This document shows positions 51,725 through 63,618 of a DNA stretch of 64,000 nt, one piece after another. Numbering within the stretch: the first letter of the stretch is position 1; each line of letters opens with the position of its first letter. The stretch spans positions 18,810,673 to 18,874,672 of the forward strand of contig NC_063177.1 of assembly GCF_023159225.1 (NCBI RefSeq). Direction: 5' to 3'. The notes beneath the pieces are model-generated. The model was not told the origin of the DNA, did no database searches, and worked only from the letters and a program-made list of their open reading frames with translations. The translations under genes and the position numbers were made by a program. The DNA is from Perognathus longimembris pacificus. Its lineage: Eukaryota > Chordata > Mammalia > Rodentia > Heteromyidae.

Positions 51725-52225
51725 AATTTTCCACATTCTTAATTTATATGTATATCCTCATTGTTATCTCTATTTCATCATTTATTCTGCCTGTTCAGTT
51801 GTTTGTATGCCTATGCCTATCAGACTACATCATAAAGTTCTAGTTACTCTGCACACCATGACAATTTTGCACACCAATAAAATATTTGCTGACTGACCAC
51901 ACAAATACCATTTTCTTCCCTTTGTTTGCATTGTTCTTTATACACTTAAAGGGATTAGGTTAGGAGTGAATATTTTTTAAAGTCTGACTCCAATTACAAA
52001 AAAAGACATAAAAGTTGAGACATTTTGTTTTGGTGGCACTAGGGTGGTAAAACCAAGAAGATTTCAAGTTTGAGGCCAGCATAAGCAAGACCTTGTATCA
52101 AAACTCCAAAAGAGACTTAAAGCTGATGGCTCTTGCCTATAATCCTAGCTACTTGAGAGATAAAAATCTAGGACCAAAGCTCAAGGCCAGGCTAAAGAAA
52201 AATTCACAAGACCCCATATCTCAAC

Positions 52226-52450
52226 CAAGAGCTGACTGGGGATATGGCCTAGTGGCAAGAGTGCTTGCCTCGTATACATGAGGGCCCTGGGTTCGATTCC
52301 CCAGCACCACATATACAGAAAATGGCCAGAAGTGGCGCTGTGGCTCAAGTGACAGAGTGCTAGCCTTGAGCAAGAAGAAGCCAGGGACAGTGCTCAGGCC
52401 CTGAGTCCAAGCCCCAGGACTGGCAAAAAAAAAAAAAAAAAAAAAAAAAC
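52226..52450 (+). mobile_element. Type A SINE with TSD
   Basis: Complete dimer with a 25-base A tail, bordered by AAGAGCTG. Confidence 0.84.
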
Positions 52451-52451
52451 A

Positions 52452-52790
52452 AGAGCTGGGCACAGTGGTAGATTTTTGCCACCCCGGCTATGTCTGAGGC
52501 TGAAAATGGGAAGATCACAGTTTCAGACCAGTCAGAGAAAAAAATAATGTTTGTAAGATCTGATCTCAATAGAAAAGGCTGGGAGCATAGTAGAATATGC
52601 CTGACCTCACAGCTGCAGTAGGAAATGTGTATCAGAGGATAGAGGTGAGCAGCTACTCAGGATCCTAGTTCAAGGTCGGATCAAGCAAAAACTGGCAAGA
52701 TCTCATCTAAAATATAATCTGGGCATGATGGTAGACATCTACTCCTGTGGGATAACTGCAGCCTCAGGCTGACAGAGGGCAAATGGTATG
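52452..52790 (+). mobile_element. Old B1-like repeats
   Basis: GAGCTGGGCACAGTGGTAG and GGGCATGATGGTAGACATC are B1-like starts. Confidence 0.55.
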
Positions 52791-52812
52791 AGACTATAAA
52801 AAATTAAGCAAG

Positions 52813-53015
52813 GGGCTGGGAATATGGCCTAGTGGCAAGAGTGCTTGCCTCCTACACATGAGGCTCTCGGTTCGATTCCCCAGCACCATAAATATGGAAA
52901 ACGGCCAGAAGGAGCACTGTGGCTCAGGTGGCAGAGTGCTAGCCTTGAGCTGGAAGAAGCCAGGGATGGTGCTCAGGCCCTGAGTTCAAGGCCCAGGATT
53001 GGCCAAAAAAAAAAA
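52813..53015 (+). mobile_element. Type A SINE, second subfamily, with TSD
   Basis: Shows CCTACACATGAGGCTCTCGG and GTGGCTCAGGTGGCAG. AAATTAAGCA flanks it. Confidence 0.85.
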
Positions 53016-53084
53016 ATTAAGCAAAAAGGACTTGCTCAAGTGGCAGAGCACTTGGCAAGCCCTGAGTTCAAACACCAATACAGG

Positions 53085-53285
53085 GCTGAGAATATGGGCT
53101 AGTGGTAAAGTGCTCACCTCATATACATGAAGCCCTGGGTTCGATTCCTCAGTACCACTTACATAGAAAAAAGCCAGAAGTGGTGCTGTGGCTCAAGAGG
53201 TAGAGTGCTAGCCTTGAGCAAAAAGAAGCCAGGGACAGTGCTCAGGCCCTGAGTCCAAGGCCCAGGACTGGCAACAAAAACAAAA
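53085..53285 (+). mobile_element. Type A SINE with TSD
   Basis: Complete dimer between two copies of CAAACACCAATACA. Confidence 0.86.
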
Positions 53286-53424
53286 CAAACACCAATACAA
53301 CTAAAAAAAATTGAATAAATACAAAAGAGAAGCTATGGTTCTTTTTTTTTACAAATAAGTAGTCATTTTAGTATGTTTACAACTATTATTTCCATAGAGA
53401 GTTCATTTAAAAATTTGAATCTCA

Positions 53425-53888
53425 CAATCATTTTTTTTTTTTTTTTTTTGGTCATGAACTTGAGGCCTGGGTGCTGCCCCTGAACTTTTTGTTGTTGTTT
53501 TGTTTGTTTTTTGCCAGTCCTGGGGCTTGGGACTCAGAGCCTGAACATTGTCCCTGGCTTCTTTTTGCTCAAGGCTAGCACTCTACCACTTGAGCCACAG
53601 AGCCACTTCTGGCTTTTTCTGTATATATGGTGCTGAGGAATCCAACCCAAGGCTTCATGCATGCTAGGCAAGCACTCTACCACTAAGCCATATTCCCAGC
53701 CCTGTCCCTGAGCTCTTTTGTTCAAGGCTAGCACTCTATCACTTTGAGCCACAGTTCCACTTATTTTTCTGGTGGTTAAGTGGAGATAAGAGTCACAGAC
53801 TTTCCTGTCCAGGCTGGCTTCAAACTGTGACCCTCAAATCTTAGCCTCCTGAGTAGCTACGATTAGAGTGAGCCACTAGCACCCAGCT
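53425..53888 (-). mobile_element. Reversed Type B SINE split by a reversed Type A SINE (about 53490-53701)
   Basis: The host text CTGCCCCTGAACTTTT recurs as CTGTCCCTGAGCTCTTTT after the inner dimer, as expected for a mutated TSD. The host then continues to CACTAGCACCCAGC. Confidence 0.78.
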
Positions 53889-54274
53889 TCACAAGCTCTT
53901 TTTAACATAATAGTATCTCAATCACCTGAATTATACTAAGCATTTTTTTTTTAACTTTCTGGTTTATACTCAGGACTTAACATTTGCTAAGCAAGTGATA
54001 TACCACTTGAACCAAGTCCAAGTCCCCTGCCTTCTAAGTTAATTTACATATGTGATTATTTTTTAAAGATCAAAACTAATGACTCCTATTGCTTTTCTTA
54101 CAATGTTACAAATATAATCATGCTCTTAAGAATACAAAGCTAAAATATATATAATCGAATTTGTATCAGTAACTGTGCAGTGGAGGAAATGATGAGCTAA
54201 ATATTACATAATGAGTTGTAGATTATTCGTTCTGTTAAAACACTTACTTTGAGACAAGTACTCTTTGATTTTTT

Positions 54275-54476
54275 GGTTTTTTTTTGGCCAGTCCTGGGGT
54301 TTGGACTCAGGGCCTGAGCACTGTCCCTGGCTTCTTTTTGCTCAAGGCTAGCACCCTACCACTTGAGCCACAGCGCCACTTCTGGCCATTTTCTATATAT
54401 GTGGTGCTGGAGAATTGAACCCAGGGCCTCGTGTATACGAGACAAGCACTCTTGCCACTAGGCCATGTCCCCAGCC
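54275..54476 (-). mobile_element. Type A SINE with TSD
   Basis: Complete reversed dimer bordered by AAAACACTTACTTTGA. Confidence 0.87.
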
Positions 54477-54724
54477 CCAAAACACTTACTTTGAAAACAA
54501 TTTTTCTGTAATGAGAACCACACTTTTACTTATGCTCTGTTTCATCCCTGAGAAACACTAGGTGAATGCAAATCCAGCTATACCAAGTATGTTAGGTATA
54601 CATTTTCTAATCTTCTGTTTTTGTTTTTGTTTTCTTGATGTTCTGGTAATGAAAGCTTTAATGATCAAGACTGTTCGAGATAATTCTCAGAGATGTAAAC
54701 AGTATGCCTTTTTTTTCCTTCATG

Positions 54725-54940
54725 CATTTTTTTTTTCTCGTTTTGTATTTTGCCCGTCCTGGCGCTTGACTCAGGGCCTGAGCACTGTCCCTGGCTTCTT
54801 TTTGCTCAAGGCTAGCACTCTGCCACTTGAGCCACAGCGCCACTTCTGGCTTTTTCTATATATGTGGTGCTGGGGAATCGAACCCAGGGCTTCATGTACA
54901 TGAGGCAAGCACTCTACCAGTAGGCCATATTCCCAGCCCC
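54725..54940 (-). mobile_element. Type A SINE
   Basis: Reversed dimer with T-rich start; likely TSD TGCATWTTTT. Confidence 0.8.
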
Positions 54941-54944
54941 TGCA

Positions 54945-55345
54945 TATTTTAATTATTATAAAGGCAATGTACAGAGTGGTTACAGTTACATAACTCAGAT
55001 AAAGAGTACATTTCTTTTTTTTTTCCAGTCCTGGGTCTTGAACTCAGGGCCTGAGCACTGTCCCTGGCTTCTTTTTGCTCAAGGCTAGCACTCTGTCACT
55101 TGAGTCACAGAGCTACTTCTGGCCGTTTTCTATACATGTGGTGCTGAGGAATCAAACCCAGGCCTTCCTGTATATGAGGCAAGCACTCTTGCCACTAGGC
55201 CATATTCCCAGCCCCAAGAGTACATTTCTTTTTGAACAATGTCACCCCTTCCCTCACTCTCTCCCAATTTTTCCCTCCAGTCCCACCCACAAGTTGTATA
55301 GTTCATTTTCAACAAAGGTCTAGTGAATAGGTACATGATACCGAC
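54945..55345 (-). mobile_element. L1-like 3' terminal segment split by a Type A SINE (55016-55215)
   Basis: AATGTACAGAGTGGTTACAG starts the segment. A reversed Type A dimer flanked by AAGAGTACATTTCTTTTT interrupts it. It continues with a C/T-rich stretch and CCCACAAGTTGTATAGTTC. Confidence 0.75.
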
Positions 55346-55618
55346 AAAAAAAAAGCTTACACAAATTCATAATTGTTTCCTTATTTCAAATCCATAAGTA
55401 GGTAAAGTTACATGTCAGTTTTAAAAACAGTATATTCAAAGAATCAATTAACTATAAAAATCCCTGAACATTTACTGTTTCATGTATCTTTCCTTTTTTT
55501 CCCTCTATTGGAGCTTGAACTCAGGGTGTAGTGCTCTTGTTCAACCTTTTTTGTTGTTGTTGTCAGTCATGGGGCTTTCTTTATATGTAACTATCTCTGG
55601 AAAAATAAATTTAAAAAT

Positions 55619-55820
55619 GGGCTGGGAACATGGCCTAGTGACAAGAGTGCTTGCCTCCTACACATGAAGCTCTCGGTTCGATTCCCCAGCACCACATATA
55701 TTGAAAATGGCCAGAAGGGGCGCTGTGGCTCAGGTGGCAGAGTGCTAGCCTTGAGCGGGAAGAAGCCGGGGATAGTGCTCAGACCCTGAGTCCAAGGCCC
55801 AGGACTGGCCAAAAAAATAA
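55619..55820 (+). mobile_element. Type A SINE, second subfamily, with TSD
   Basis: Shows CTACACATGAAGCTCTCGG. AAATAAATTTAAAAAT flanks it on both sides. Confidence 0.87.
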
Positions 55821-55894
55821 AAAAATAAATTTAAAAATTAGTAAAGGAGAGAGAAGTTAGGAAAATAAATAGTACTATACAGTAAATAAAATGA

Positions 55895-55985
55895 TTGGAG
55901 CTGCAGATGTAGATTAGTGGCAAAATACCTTCCCTAGCATGCAGGAAGCCTTGAATCTATCCTTAGTAACACACACACACACTTG
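55895..55985 (+). mobile_element. Old ID unit with a short (CA)n tail
   Basis: GCAGATGTAGATTAGTGG ... CTAGCATGCAGGAAGCC, then CA repeats. Confidence 0.6.
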
Positions 55986-56339
55986 ATTTTTTTCCTTGCC
56001 TTCAGGGAGAAAGACTAAGTGCTTAAAATAGTCTAAACCATAGCTGTTTCTTTGCATTCCAGGAGGCTAATCTGAAGTAAAATCCTATAAACATTGAATC
56101 AAATCAGTAAGTACTGAAATCCCAGTAAAAACTCTCAACTTCAAGCACAATCCCCCCCCCCCAAAAAAAAGCTTTTATACTTCAAAGCCCAGGTAAATTT
56201 TTGGTTCTGAGAGTGCTGTTTCATGACTGCAGACATTGGATAATGGAAGACCCACATTTAGAACCCTCCTAGATCTTTGCCCTACATGATCATTGCTTTG
56301 GTTGGTCTAGTTTGGTTTTGTAAGCTTTAAAACTGTACT

Positions 56340-57130
56340 GGTATGAGATAGGTGCTAATGGTTCATACCTGTAATCCTAACTATTCAGGAGGAATCAAAG
56401 TTCTGCCAGGCTGGGCAGAAAAGTCTGTAAGACTCTTATGTCCAATTAAGCTGGAAGTGAAGCTGCGGTTTAAGTGGTAGGATGCCAGCTTACAGGGTAT
56501 CTCGGCCCTAAGTTCAAACTCAAATACTGCTCCTCCTCCCCCCAAAAAACTAACTGTATTGTTATATATGGCACTTACCTGGATTCTGTGAGAAAATTTT
56601 AATTCTGACAAATTATCAAACCTAGCAGGCACCAGTGATTCCTGCCTATAACCCTAGCTACTCAGGAGGCTGAGATCTGAGGATCATGGTTCAAAGCCAG
56701 CCCAGGCAGAAAAGTTTGTGAGATTCCTATCTCCAATTAACCATCAAAAACCCAGAAGTAGACAGTGCTGTGGCTCAAGTGGTAGAACACTAGCCTTGAA
56801 CACAAAGGCTCAAAGACATCATCCAGGCCCCATGTTCAGGCCCCAGGCCCAGCACAAAAACAAAAGCAAGGCAAAGGTGGTCCAAACCTATAATCCTAGC
56901 TACTCAAGAGACTGAGATCTGAGGACTGTGGTTCAAAGCCAGCCCCAGCAGGAAACTCCATGAGACTCTCATCTCCAATAAACTACTAAAAAAAACAAAA
57001 CAAAACAAAACAAAAAAAAAAACACAAAAGCCAGAAGTGATACGGGGCTCAAGTGGTAGAGCACTTGCCTTGCCTTGAGCACAAGAAGCTCAGGGACAGA
57101 GTCCAAGCTCGGAACTGGCAAAAAAAAAAG
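56340..57130 (+). mobile_element. Three forward Type B SINEs
   Basis: Copies at about 56340-56540, 56620-56855 and 56870-57130. The last has an A-rich central linker and ends in an A/G run (57119-57141). Confidence 0.72.
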
Positions 57131-57188
57131 GGGGGGGGGGGATACAAGAATGTCCTCGTGGATTACAGCTGCTCAGAAATATAAGTAG

Positions 57189-57402
57189 GGGGCTGGGAAT
57201 ATGGCCTAGTTGCAAGAGTGCTTGCCTCCAACACATGGAGCTCTCGATTCGATTCCCCAGCACCACATATATGGAAAACGGCCGGGGGGGCACTGTGGCT
57301 CAGGTGGCAGAGTGCTAACCTTGAGCAGGAAGAAGCCAGGGACAGTACTCAGGCCCTGAATCCAAGGCCCAGGACTGGCCCAAAAAAAAAAAAAAAGAAA
57401 GA
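57189..57402 (+). mobile_element. Type A SINE, second subfamily, with TSD
   Basis: Shows ACACATGGAGCTCTCGATTCG. AAATATAAGTAGGG flanks it. Confidence 0.85.
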
Positions 57403-57529
57403 AAGAAATATAAGTAGGGTGGGACCCCAAAACTTAACAGCTGGTATGTGAAGTAAGAGCAGTCTTATTAAGGACCATGCTAAAAGGCCTACAATTCATA
57501 TGCTAACTGGATATGAGCACCAAAATCAC

Positions 57530-57935
57530 ACATTTTAAGCCAGAAGCTGGTGCTAAAACCTATAATACTAGCAAATCAGAAGGCTGAGACTTGGAGAATA
57601 CAAATTCAAAGCTAGTCCAGGAAATAAAAGTCTGAAAGACTCCATCTTCAAAATAACTAAAAATAACTAAAAAGCCTAAGAGGTAGACCACCAGCTGTGA
57701 GTGAAAACACCAAACAGGCATGAGGCTCCCTAAGTTGGTTAAGCCCCAGTACCAGGAAAAAAATAAGAAGACAAGTAATCTTAGCTACCTAGGAGGCTGA
57801 GATCTGAGGATCCAGATTCCAAGTGAAGCCTGGGAAGGAAAAAGCCCAAAGCAGACCTGTGTTTCAAGTGGTAGAGAGCCAGCCTTGAGCAAAAAAGCTA
57901 AAGAAGAGCACCCAGGCTTTAGACAAAAAGGATAT
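57530..57935 (+). mobile_element. Two degraded forward Type B SINEs
   Basis: AAATCAGAAGGCTGAGAC and AGCTACCTAGGAGGCTGAG mark the two left halves. Confidence 0.58.
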
Positions 57936-58106
57936 AGTTTACATCTTTTAACTAATGGCACAAAACAGTTATTTTATTTAGTTACAAAACGATCACTTCA
58001 TTTTCTGATTTTATAAATCTTTCTGCATTTTTAGAGTACTAATTTTAATTTTGTACTTCACTGTTTTATAGCTGGAATATATATGAAAAGGTAGAGTATA
58101 TATGCA

Positions 58107-58321
58107 AGTATTCTTTTTTTTTTTTTTTTGGCCAGTCCTGGGCCTTGGACTCAGGGCCTGAGCACTGTCCCTGGCTTCTTTTTGCTCAAGGCTAGCACTC
58201 TGCCACTTGAGCCACAGCGCCACTTCTGGCCATTTTCTGTATATGTGGTGCTGGGGAATCGAACCCAGGGCTTCATGTATACGAGGCAGGCACTCTTGCC
58301 ACTAGGCCATATCCCCAGCCC
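58107..58321 (-). mobile_element. Type A SINE with TSD
   Basis: Complete reversed dimer between two copies of TATATGCRAGTATTCT. Confidence 0.87.
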
Positions 58322-58487
58322 TATATGCGAGTATTCTGTAAAATTAAAACCTTATACTAATATACGTTAGAACTATTAATGACAATTACACAAATAGATC
58401 ATTTCAAATATATCCTGTGATATATAAAAATTTTCTTGTACACATAAACTACCACTAAAAAGACACTTGTAAAATGGTAGTATTAGG

Positions 58488-58702
58488 GCTGGGAATATGG
58501 CCTACTGGCAAGAGTGCTTGCCTTGGATACATGAAGCCCTAGGTTCGATTCCTCAGCACCACATATAAAGAAAAACAACCAGAAGAGGCGCTGTGGCTCA
58601 AATGGCAGAGTGCTAGCCTTGAGCAAAAGGGGGCCAAGGGGGCCAGGGACAGCGCTCAGGCCCTGAGTCCAAGGCCCAGGACTGGCAAAAAAAAAAAAAA
58701 AA
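58488..58702 (+). mobile_element. Type A SINE with TSD
   Basis: Forward dimer with a small local duplication (GGGGCCAAGGGGGCCAGGG). GTAGTATTAG flanks it. Confidence 0.82.
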
Positions 58703-58879
58703 AGTAGTATTAGTGGCCTCTCAGGAAGAGGATCAAGAGGCTAAGTCATAAAATGGGAAGGGATTTATCATTGCTTAAGTCTACAGTTTTTAATGGTGAA
58801 TGTCCTGTTTTTAAAAAATCATTCTATAGCTTTTATATTTAGTTTTGTTGTTTTGTGTGTGCATGTGTATGTGCCTATG

Positions 58880-59098
58880 GTAGTAGGAGAATTTGAACTC
58901 AGGGCCTGGGCACTGTCCCTTAGCTTTAAGGTTGGAACTCTACCACTAGAGCCACACCTCCACTACCAACTTTTTGCTGGTTAATTGGAGATAATAGCAT
59001 CTCAGATTTGTCTGTCTGGGCTGGCTTTGAATCTTGTTCTTCCGATTTCAGCCTCCAGAGTAGGTAGGATTACAGGTGTGAGCCATTGGTGCCTAGCT
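58880..59098 (-). mobile_element. Type B SINE
   Basis: Reversed composite from GGAGAATTTGAACTCAGGG to TGTGAGCCATTGGTGCC. Confidence 0.75.
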
Positions 59099-59229
59099 TC
59101 TCATATTATTTTTATTACTCATTACTCAAAAGTTAAACTATGACAAGGCCCTGGAAAATGAATCATAAGTGATATTATTAGAAATAAATGAAAGAATGGC
59201 CCATTTATTTACTGAATAATTATTATTTT

Positions 59230-59383
59230 TTATTTTTTTATTTTTTGCCAGTCCTGGGCCTTGGACTCAGGGCCTGAGCACTGTCCCTGGCTTCCTTTTG
59301 CTCAAGGCTAGCACTCTGCCACTTGAGCCACAGCGCCACTTCTGGCCATTTTCTATATATGTGGTACTGGGGAATCGAATACT
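59230..59383 (-). mobile_element. 5'-truncated Type A SINE with TSD
   Basis: The reversed copy stops inside the left half (GTACTGGGGAATCGAAT). ACTGAATAATTATTA flanks it, so the truncation happened at insertion. Confidence 0.87.
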
Positions 59384-59564
59384 GAATAATTATTATAAAA
59401 TAATCTACTTGACATTTTCCTGTCTCAAAAGCTCCCTTAACTACAACAATCTCATCGTTCAAACCAATCTTCTTTCTAGGTTTCCTATATAATATAAAGC
59501 ATGATGCTCAAAATGTATCCAATTCAACAATCTGGAAACATGAGAGTTCTTTCTGACTTTTTCC

Positions 59565-59780
59565 TTTGGTGCTTTCCTGGGACTGAATTCAGAGTCTGAG
59601 TGCTTTTTCGCTCAAGGTTGGTGCTCTACCTCTCAAGGCATAGCTCCATTTCCTGGTTTTTGGTGGTTAACTGGAAAAGTCTCACAGACTTTCATGCCCC
59701 ACTGGCTTTGAACCTCAATCCTCAAATATCAACCTAAGTAGCTAGGATTGCAGGCATAAACCACAGGCACACAGCATGCC
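59565..59780 (-). mobile_element. Type B SINE, diverged
   Basis: TTTTGGTGGTTAACTGG and CTAAGTAGCTAGGATTGCAGG are readable in reverse. Confidence 0.65.
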
Positions 59781-59789
59781 ATCTCTTTC

Positions 59790-60235
59790 TTCCTTCACTC
59801 ATAATCCAATCCAGTATTATGACTTGTTAGATTTGGCCTCTTAAATCTTCTTAGAATTGGCCTAGTTCCATCTCTATAATCACCTCTTATTCTAAGCTAC
59901 CATTTTATCTCACTTTGGCTACGTATAGTGTAACAACCTCATATATGGTGCAACTGCACAGATAGACTCATGCTCCTCTTCCAATCCATTTGGTGTATTT
60001 CAATAAAAATAACCTTTCAAAATGGAAATCCAATCATGTCATTCTTCCTACTTAAAAGTATTGTCCCTTTATGCTGTACTTTGGTTGAAATAATCCTTAA
60101 TGTGAAGTTCAATGTTTATGTGTTCTGACCCTACCTACCTCCTTAGTTTCTCAGACTTCTGGTTTTCCTTTTTTTTTTTAAATTAATGATTCTCCTTCCA
60201 CAAAGTATTGAATGCACAGCAATTAAGAATGCTAA
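59790..60235. other. Intronic sequence with no recognised feature
   Basis: Unique-looking DNA with no repeat signature or frame. Confidence 0.45.
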
Positions 60236-60240
60236 TTAAG

Positions 60241-60440
60241 GGCTGGGGATATGGCCTAGTGGCAAGAGTGCTTGCCTCATATACATGAGGCCCTGGGTTC
60301 TATTCCTCAGCACCACAGATACAGAAAATGGCCAGAAGTGGCGCTGTGGCTCAAGTGGCAGAGTGCTAGCCTTGAGCAAAAAGAAGCCAGGGACAGTGCT
60401 CAGGCCCTGAGTTCACGGCCTAGGACTGGCCAAAAAAAAA
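60241..60440 (+). mobile_element. Type A SINE with TSD
   Basis: Complete dimer between two copies of GAATGCTAATTAAG. Confidence 0.86.
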
Positions 60441-60465
60441 GAATGCTAATTAAGAATTATAATAT

Positions 60466-60698
60466 CACCAGGCGCTTAGTGGCTCACACCTGTAATCCTA
60501 ATTATTCAGGAGGCTGAGATCTGTGAATCACAGTTCAAAGCCAGCCCAAGCAGAAAAGTCCGTGAGACTCTTATCTCCAATTAGCCACCAGAAAACTGGA
60601 AGTGGCGCTTTGGCTCAAGTGGTAGCCTTGAGCTGAAGGGTTCAGGAAAAGTGTCCAGGCCCAGAGTTCAAGCCTCATGGACAAAAAAAAAAAAAAAA
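60466..60698 (+). mobile_element. Type B SINE
   Basis: GTGGCTCACACCTGTAATCC, then the ID-like right half with a poly-A tail. Confidence 0.82.
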
Positions 60699-60849
60699 AT
60701 TATTATGTCTTAGTTCTAAAGCTAGAAATAGCATTGTACTAACTATGTAACCCTGGGCAAATAACCTCTTTGGTCTTAATTTACTCATATCTAAAAACAG
60801 AACCAGAAGTATTAAGGTCCTAGAGGTTTTATGAGTTATGAAAAACACA

Positions 60850-60955
60850 TATCAGAAGTGGAACTATGGCTCAAGTGGTAGAGTGCTAGCTTTGAGCACA
60901 GAGAGGCTCAGGAACACAGTCCAAGCCCTGAGTTCAAGCCCCCCAGGACTAGGGG
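60850..60955 (+). mobile_element. Solitary ID-like right half
   Basis: CAGAAGTGGAACTATGGCTC to GAGTTCAAGCCCCCCAGGAC without a left half. Confidence 0.7.
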
Positions 60956-61043
60956 TGTGGGAGGAACACGTATAATGAACATAGTGCTTATGACCAATAA
61001 ACACATCATGACAAATTCCTCTACTTCTATTTCTAGTTATCTT

Positions 61044-61128
61044 TTTTTTCAAGTTTTTATTATCAAACTGAATTACAGAGAGGTTACAGTTTCATACATT
61101 AGGCACTGGATACATTTCTTGTACTGTT
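61044..61128 (-). mobile_element. L1-like 3' terminal segment
   Basis: TTTTTATTATCAAACTGAAT, GAGGTTACAGTTTCATAC and GGATACATTTCTTGTACTG. Confidence 0.65.
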
Positions 61129-61376
61129 CTAGTTATCTTCTACATAAGAAAGCTTTCTGCAATACAACAACTTCTAGGCACAATTTATTTACTTTATATG
61201 TGTGTGTTTCTAAGACTTGATTGTACCCAACCAGCACTTGTATCATTTCACTGTACTAATTATTTTCAACATCTATAATCAAAGGCAGAGGCTATCTTAT
61301 CTATTTTAAAATCTGATGTACAGATTCAATTTGGTTACAGTGTCTCTCACAGGCAGTAGATAATCAAGAAATGTCA

Positions 61377-61777
61377 GGCTGGGAATATGGCCTAGTGGCA
61401 AGAGTGCTTGCCTCGTATACATGAAGCCCTGGGTTCAATTCCCCAGCACCACAAATATAGAAAATGGCCAGAAGAGGCGCTGTGGCTCAAGTGGCAGAGT
61501 GCTAGCCTTGAGCAAAGAGAAGCCAGGGACAGTGGTCAGGCCCTGAGTCCAAGGGCCGGACTGGCAAAAAAAAGGAAATGTCAAAGTGGGGGTGGGAATA
61601 CGGCCTAGTGGTAGAGTGCTTACCTCGTATACATGAAGCCCTGGGTTCAATTCCTCAGCACCACATATATGGAAAAAGTCAGAAGTGGCGCTGTGGCTCA
61701 AGCGGTAGCCTTGAGCAAAAAGAAGCCAGGGGCAGTGCTCAGGCCCTGAGTTCAAGCTCCACCACTGGCAAAAAAAG
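61377..61777 (+). mobile_element. Two neighbouring Type A SINEs with TSDs
   Basis: Copy one (61377-61573) is bordered by GAAATGTCA. Copy two (61586-61777) is bordered by GTCAAAGT and lacks part of the right half. Confidence 0.83.
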
Positions 61778-61839
61778 GTCAAAGTAGACATGGAAATTAG
61801 AGATGAACAACCAAAATGGGTTTTTTTCTTTGTGCTGTT

Positions 61840-61945
61840 TTTTTAGACTGGGTCTCACTATGTAGCCCAAGCCTGGTCATGATCCTCACTCCTCTGCCTC
61901 CTGAGTTGGAAGATGAAAGACATAAACCATCATGCCAAATAAAAA
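61840..61945 (-). mobile_element. B1-like monomer
   Basis: GACTGGGTCTCACTATGTAG is a typical reversed B1 start. Confidence 0.65.
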
Positions 61946-61955
61946 TATGGTTTTT

Positions 61956-61957
<2 letters not shown>

Positions 61958-61993
<36 letters not shown>
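61958..61993. repeat. (TTA)n microsatellite
   Basis: About twelve uninterrupted ATT/TTA units. Confidence 0.93.
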
Positions 61994-62056
61994 TACTGGC
62001 TAAAAGCAAAAGTCTGAGGAACACTAAGTTTGTTTTGTTCTTTCTTATTTTACATT

Positions 62057-62120
62057 TTTTTTGTTATTTTATAAAGGTGATGTATAGACAGTGTTACAGG
62101 TACATTAAGTCAGGTTGTTT
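62057..62120 (-). mobile_element. L1-like 3' terminal segment, short
   Basis: TTTTGTTATTTTATAAAGG, GATGTATAGACAGTGTTACAGG and ACATTAAGTCAGG match the other copies in this window. Confidence 0.55.
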
Positions 62121-62121
62121 T

Positions 62122-62905
62122 TTTGGGGGGATGGGGGTTTGTTTCTGGTCATGGGGCTTGAACTCAGGGCCTGGGTGCTATCCCTGAGCTCTTCTGCTCA
62201 AGGATAATTTAGCACTGTACCACTTTGAGCCACAAGGCCACTTCCAGTTTTTGCGTGGTTAACTGGAGGTAAGAGTCTCACAGGGACTTTTTTGCTCAGG
62301 CTGGCTTTGGACACCAATCCTCAGAACTCAGTCTCCTGAGTAGCTAGGATTACAGCCATAAGCCACTGGCAGCCAGCAAAAAATGGTTTTAATTATTAGA
62401 ATTATGGCCTGGAGTTACATATATTTAGTTATTTATTTAGTGCTAGTACTGGGGCTTGAACTCAAGGCCTCATGCTCATTCAGTTGGTGCTTTACCACTT
62501 GAGCCACACTGTTCTAGAGTGCTTGCTTAGCATACACAAGACCCTGTTTGATTTCCAGCATCACAAAAATTCTAACTGTATACATTAATTTTGGGTGTAC
62601 ATTTGCATCTTGATTATGTTTTTCAGTGTGATCTACAGACCATCTGTACAAGAAGCCTTTCTGTGTGTGTGCACATGCGTGCCCACACCAGTACTGGTGC
62701 TTGAACTTAGGGCCAGGGTACTAGCCCTTGGCTTTTTTGCTGAAGGCTAGTAAAGCCCCACTTCTAGCTCCAGCTTTTGGGTGGTTAACTGAAGATAAAG
62801 GTCTCCACTGACTTTACTGCTTGGGTTGGCTTGGAACCTGGATCCCCAGATCTCAGCCTCCTGAAACTAGGATTATGGGTGTAAAACACCAGTGCCAGGC
62901 TTTTA
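62122..62905 (-). mobile_element. Reversed Type B SINEs and an ID fragment
   Basis: Type B copies at about 62130-62378 and 62680-62905, with worn right-half/ID text between (62430-62575). Confidence 0.68.
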
Positions 62906-63009
62906 CACTGAACTCCTAAGCATTCTACCCTCCCTCCTACTCCCAAATGAGAACAGATACCTCAAAACAATATACATGCCAAAACACTAACCTTTATTAA
63001 AAAAAAAAT

Positions 63010-63600
63010 ACTTTTTTTTTAAGAGAGTATCTTGCTATGGTGTTGACTAGCCTGGAACTCCTGAACTCAATCAATCTTCCCACTTCAAACTCTCAAGTAG
63101 TTCAGACTATGCCCAGCATTATCCCTCACATTTACTATCAATTTAAAATTAAAAAGTAGCTCAATTATAGACCTTTTTCAAGCATGTGCAAGGACCTGAA
63201 TTTGATCCATAGCACCACAAAATAATAAAGACAAAATAAAAATAAAGAAAAAAAATCTAGAAAACTATGCCTTTTTGTTCTTTTATTGTTGGTTTTAAGT
63301 TGTGTTTGTCTATCTGAGACAGGGTTTTTCTACATAGCTCTCAGGCTGACAGAAACTAGCTACATAACACAAGATGGTTTCAAACTCATGATCCTCCTGC
63401 CTCATGTCAACAGACCAGGCTACCAGATTTGAAATCAGGGCTACCAGTTGCTTAAGCTTGCTTGCTAGGCTGGCACTCTACCACTTGAGCCATATCTTTC
63501 TGGATTCTCAAAAACTTTTCTGCTCTAGCTAGCTTTGAACCTAGATCCTCTGAGTCTCCTGAGTAATTAGGATTATGGGCATAAGCCACTGACACCAAGC
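63010..63600 (-). mobile_element. Old reversed B1 monomers and a Type B fragment
   Basis: AGAGAGTATCTTGCTATGG and GAGACAGGGTTTTTCTACAT begin B1-like repeats (63010-63120, 63315-63410). A Type B fragment follows to 63600. Confidence 0.6.
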
Positions 63601-63618
63601 TCCTGGCTTTTCTTTGAG

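Noticed and set aside
55230..55345. Pyrimidine-rich stretch considered as a promoter or splice acceptor tract
   Set aside because: It matches the C/T-rich part of the L1-like 3' segment seen elsewhere in the window.
60272..60517. Open frame beginning MPHIHEALGSIPQHH, also repeated
   Set aside because: Translation of the forward Type A SINE in another frame, not a gene.
61816..62187. 123-codon frame with a run of tyrosines
   Set aside because: It crosses a B1 repeat, a (TTA)n array and a SINE; the tyrosine run is the microsatellite.
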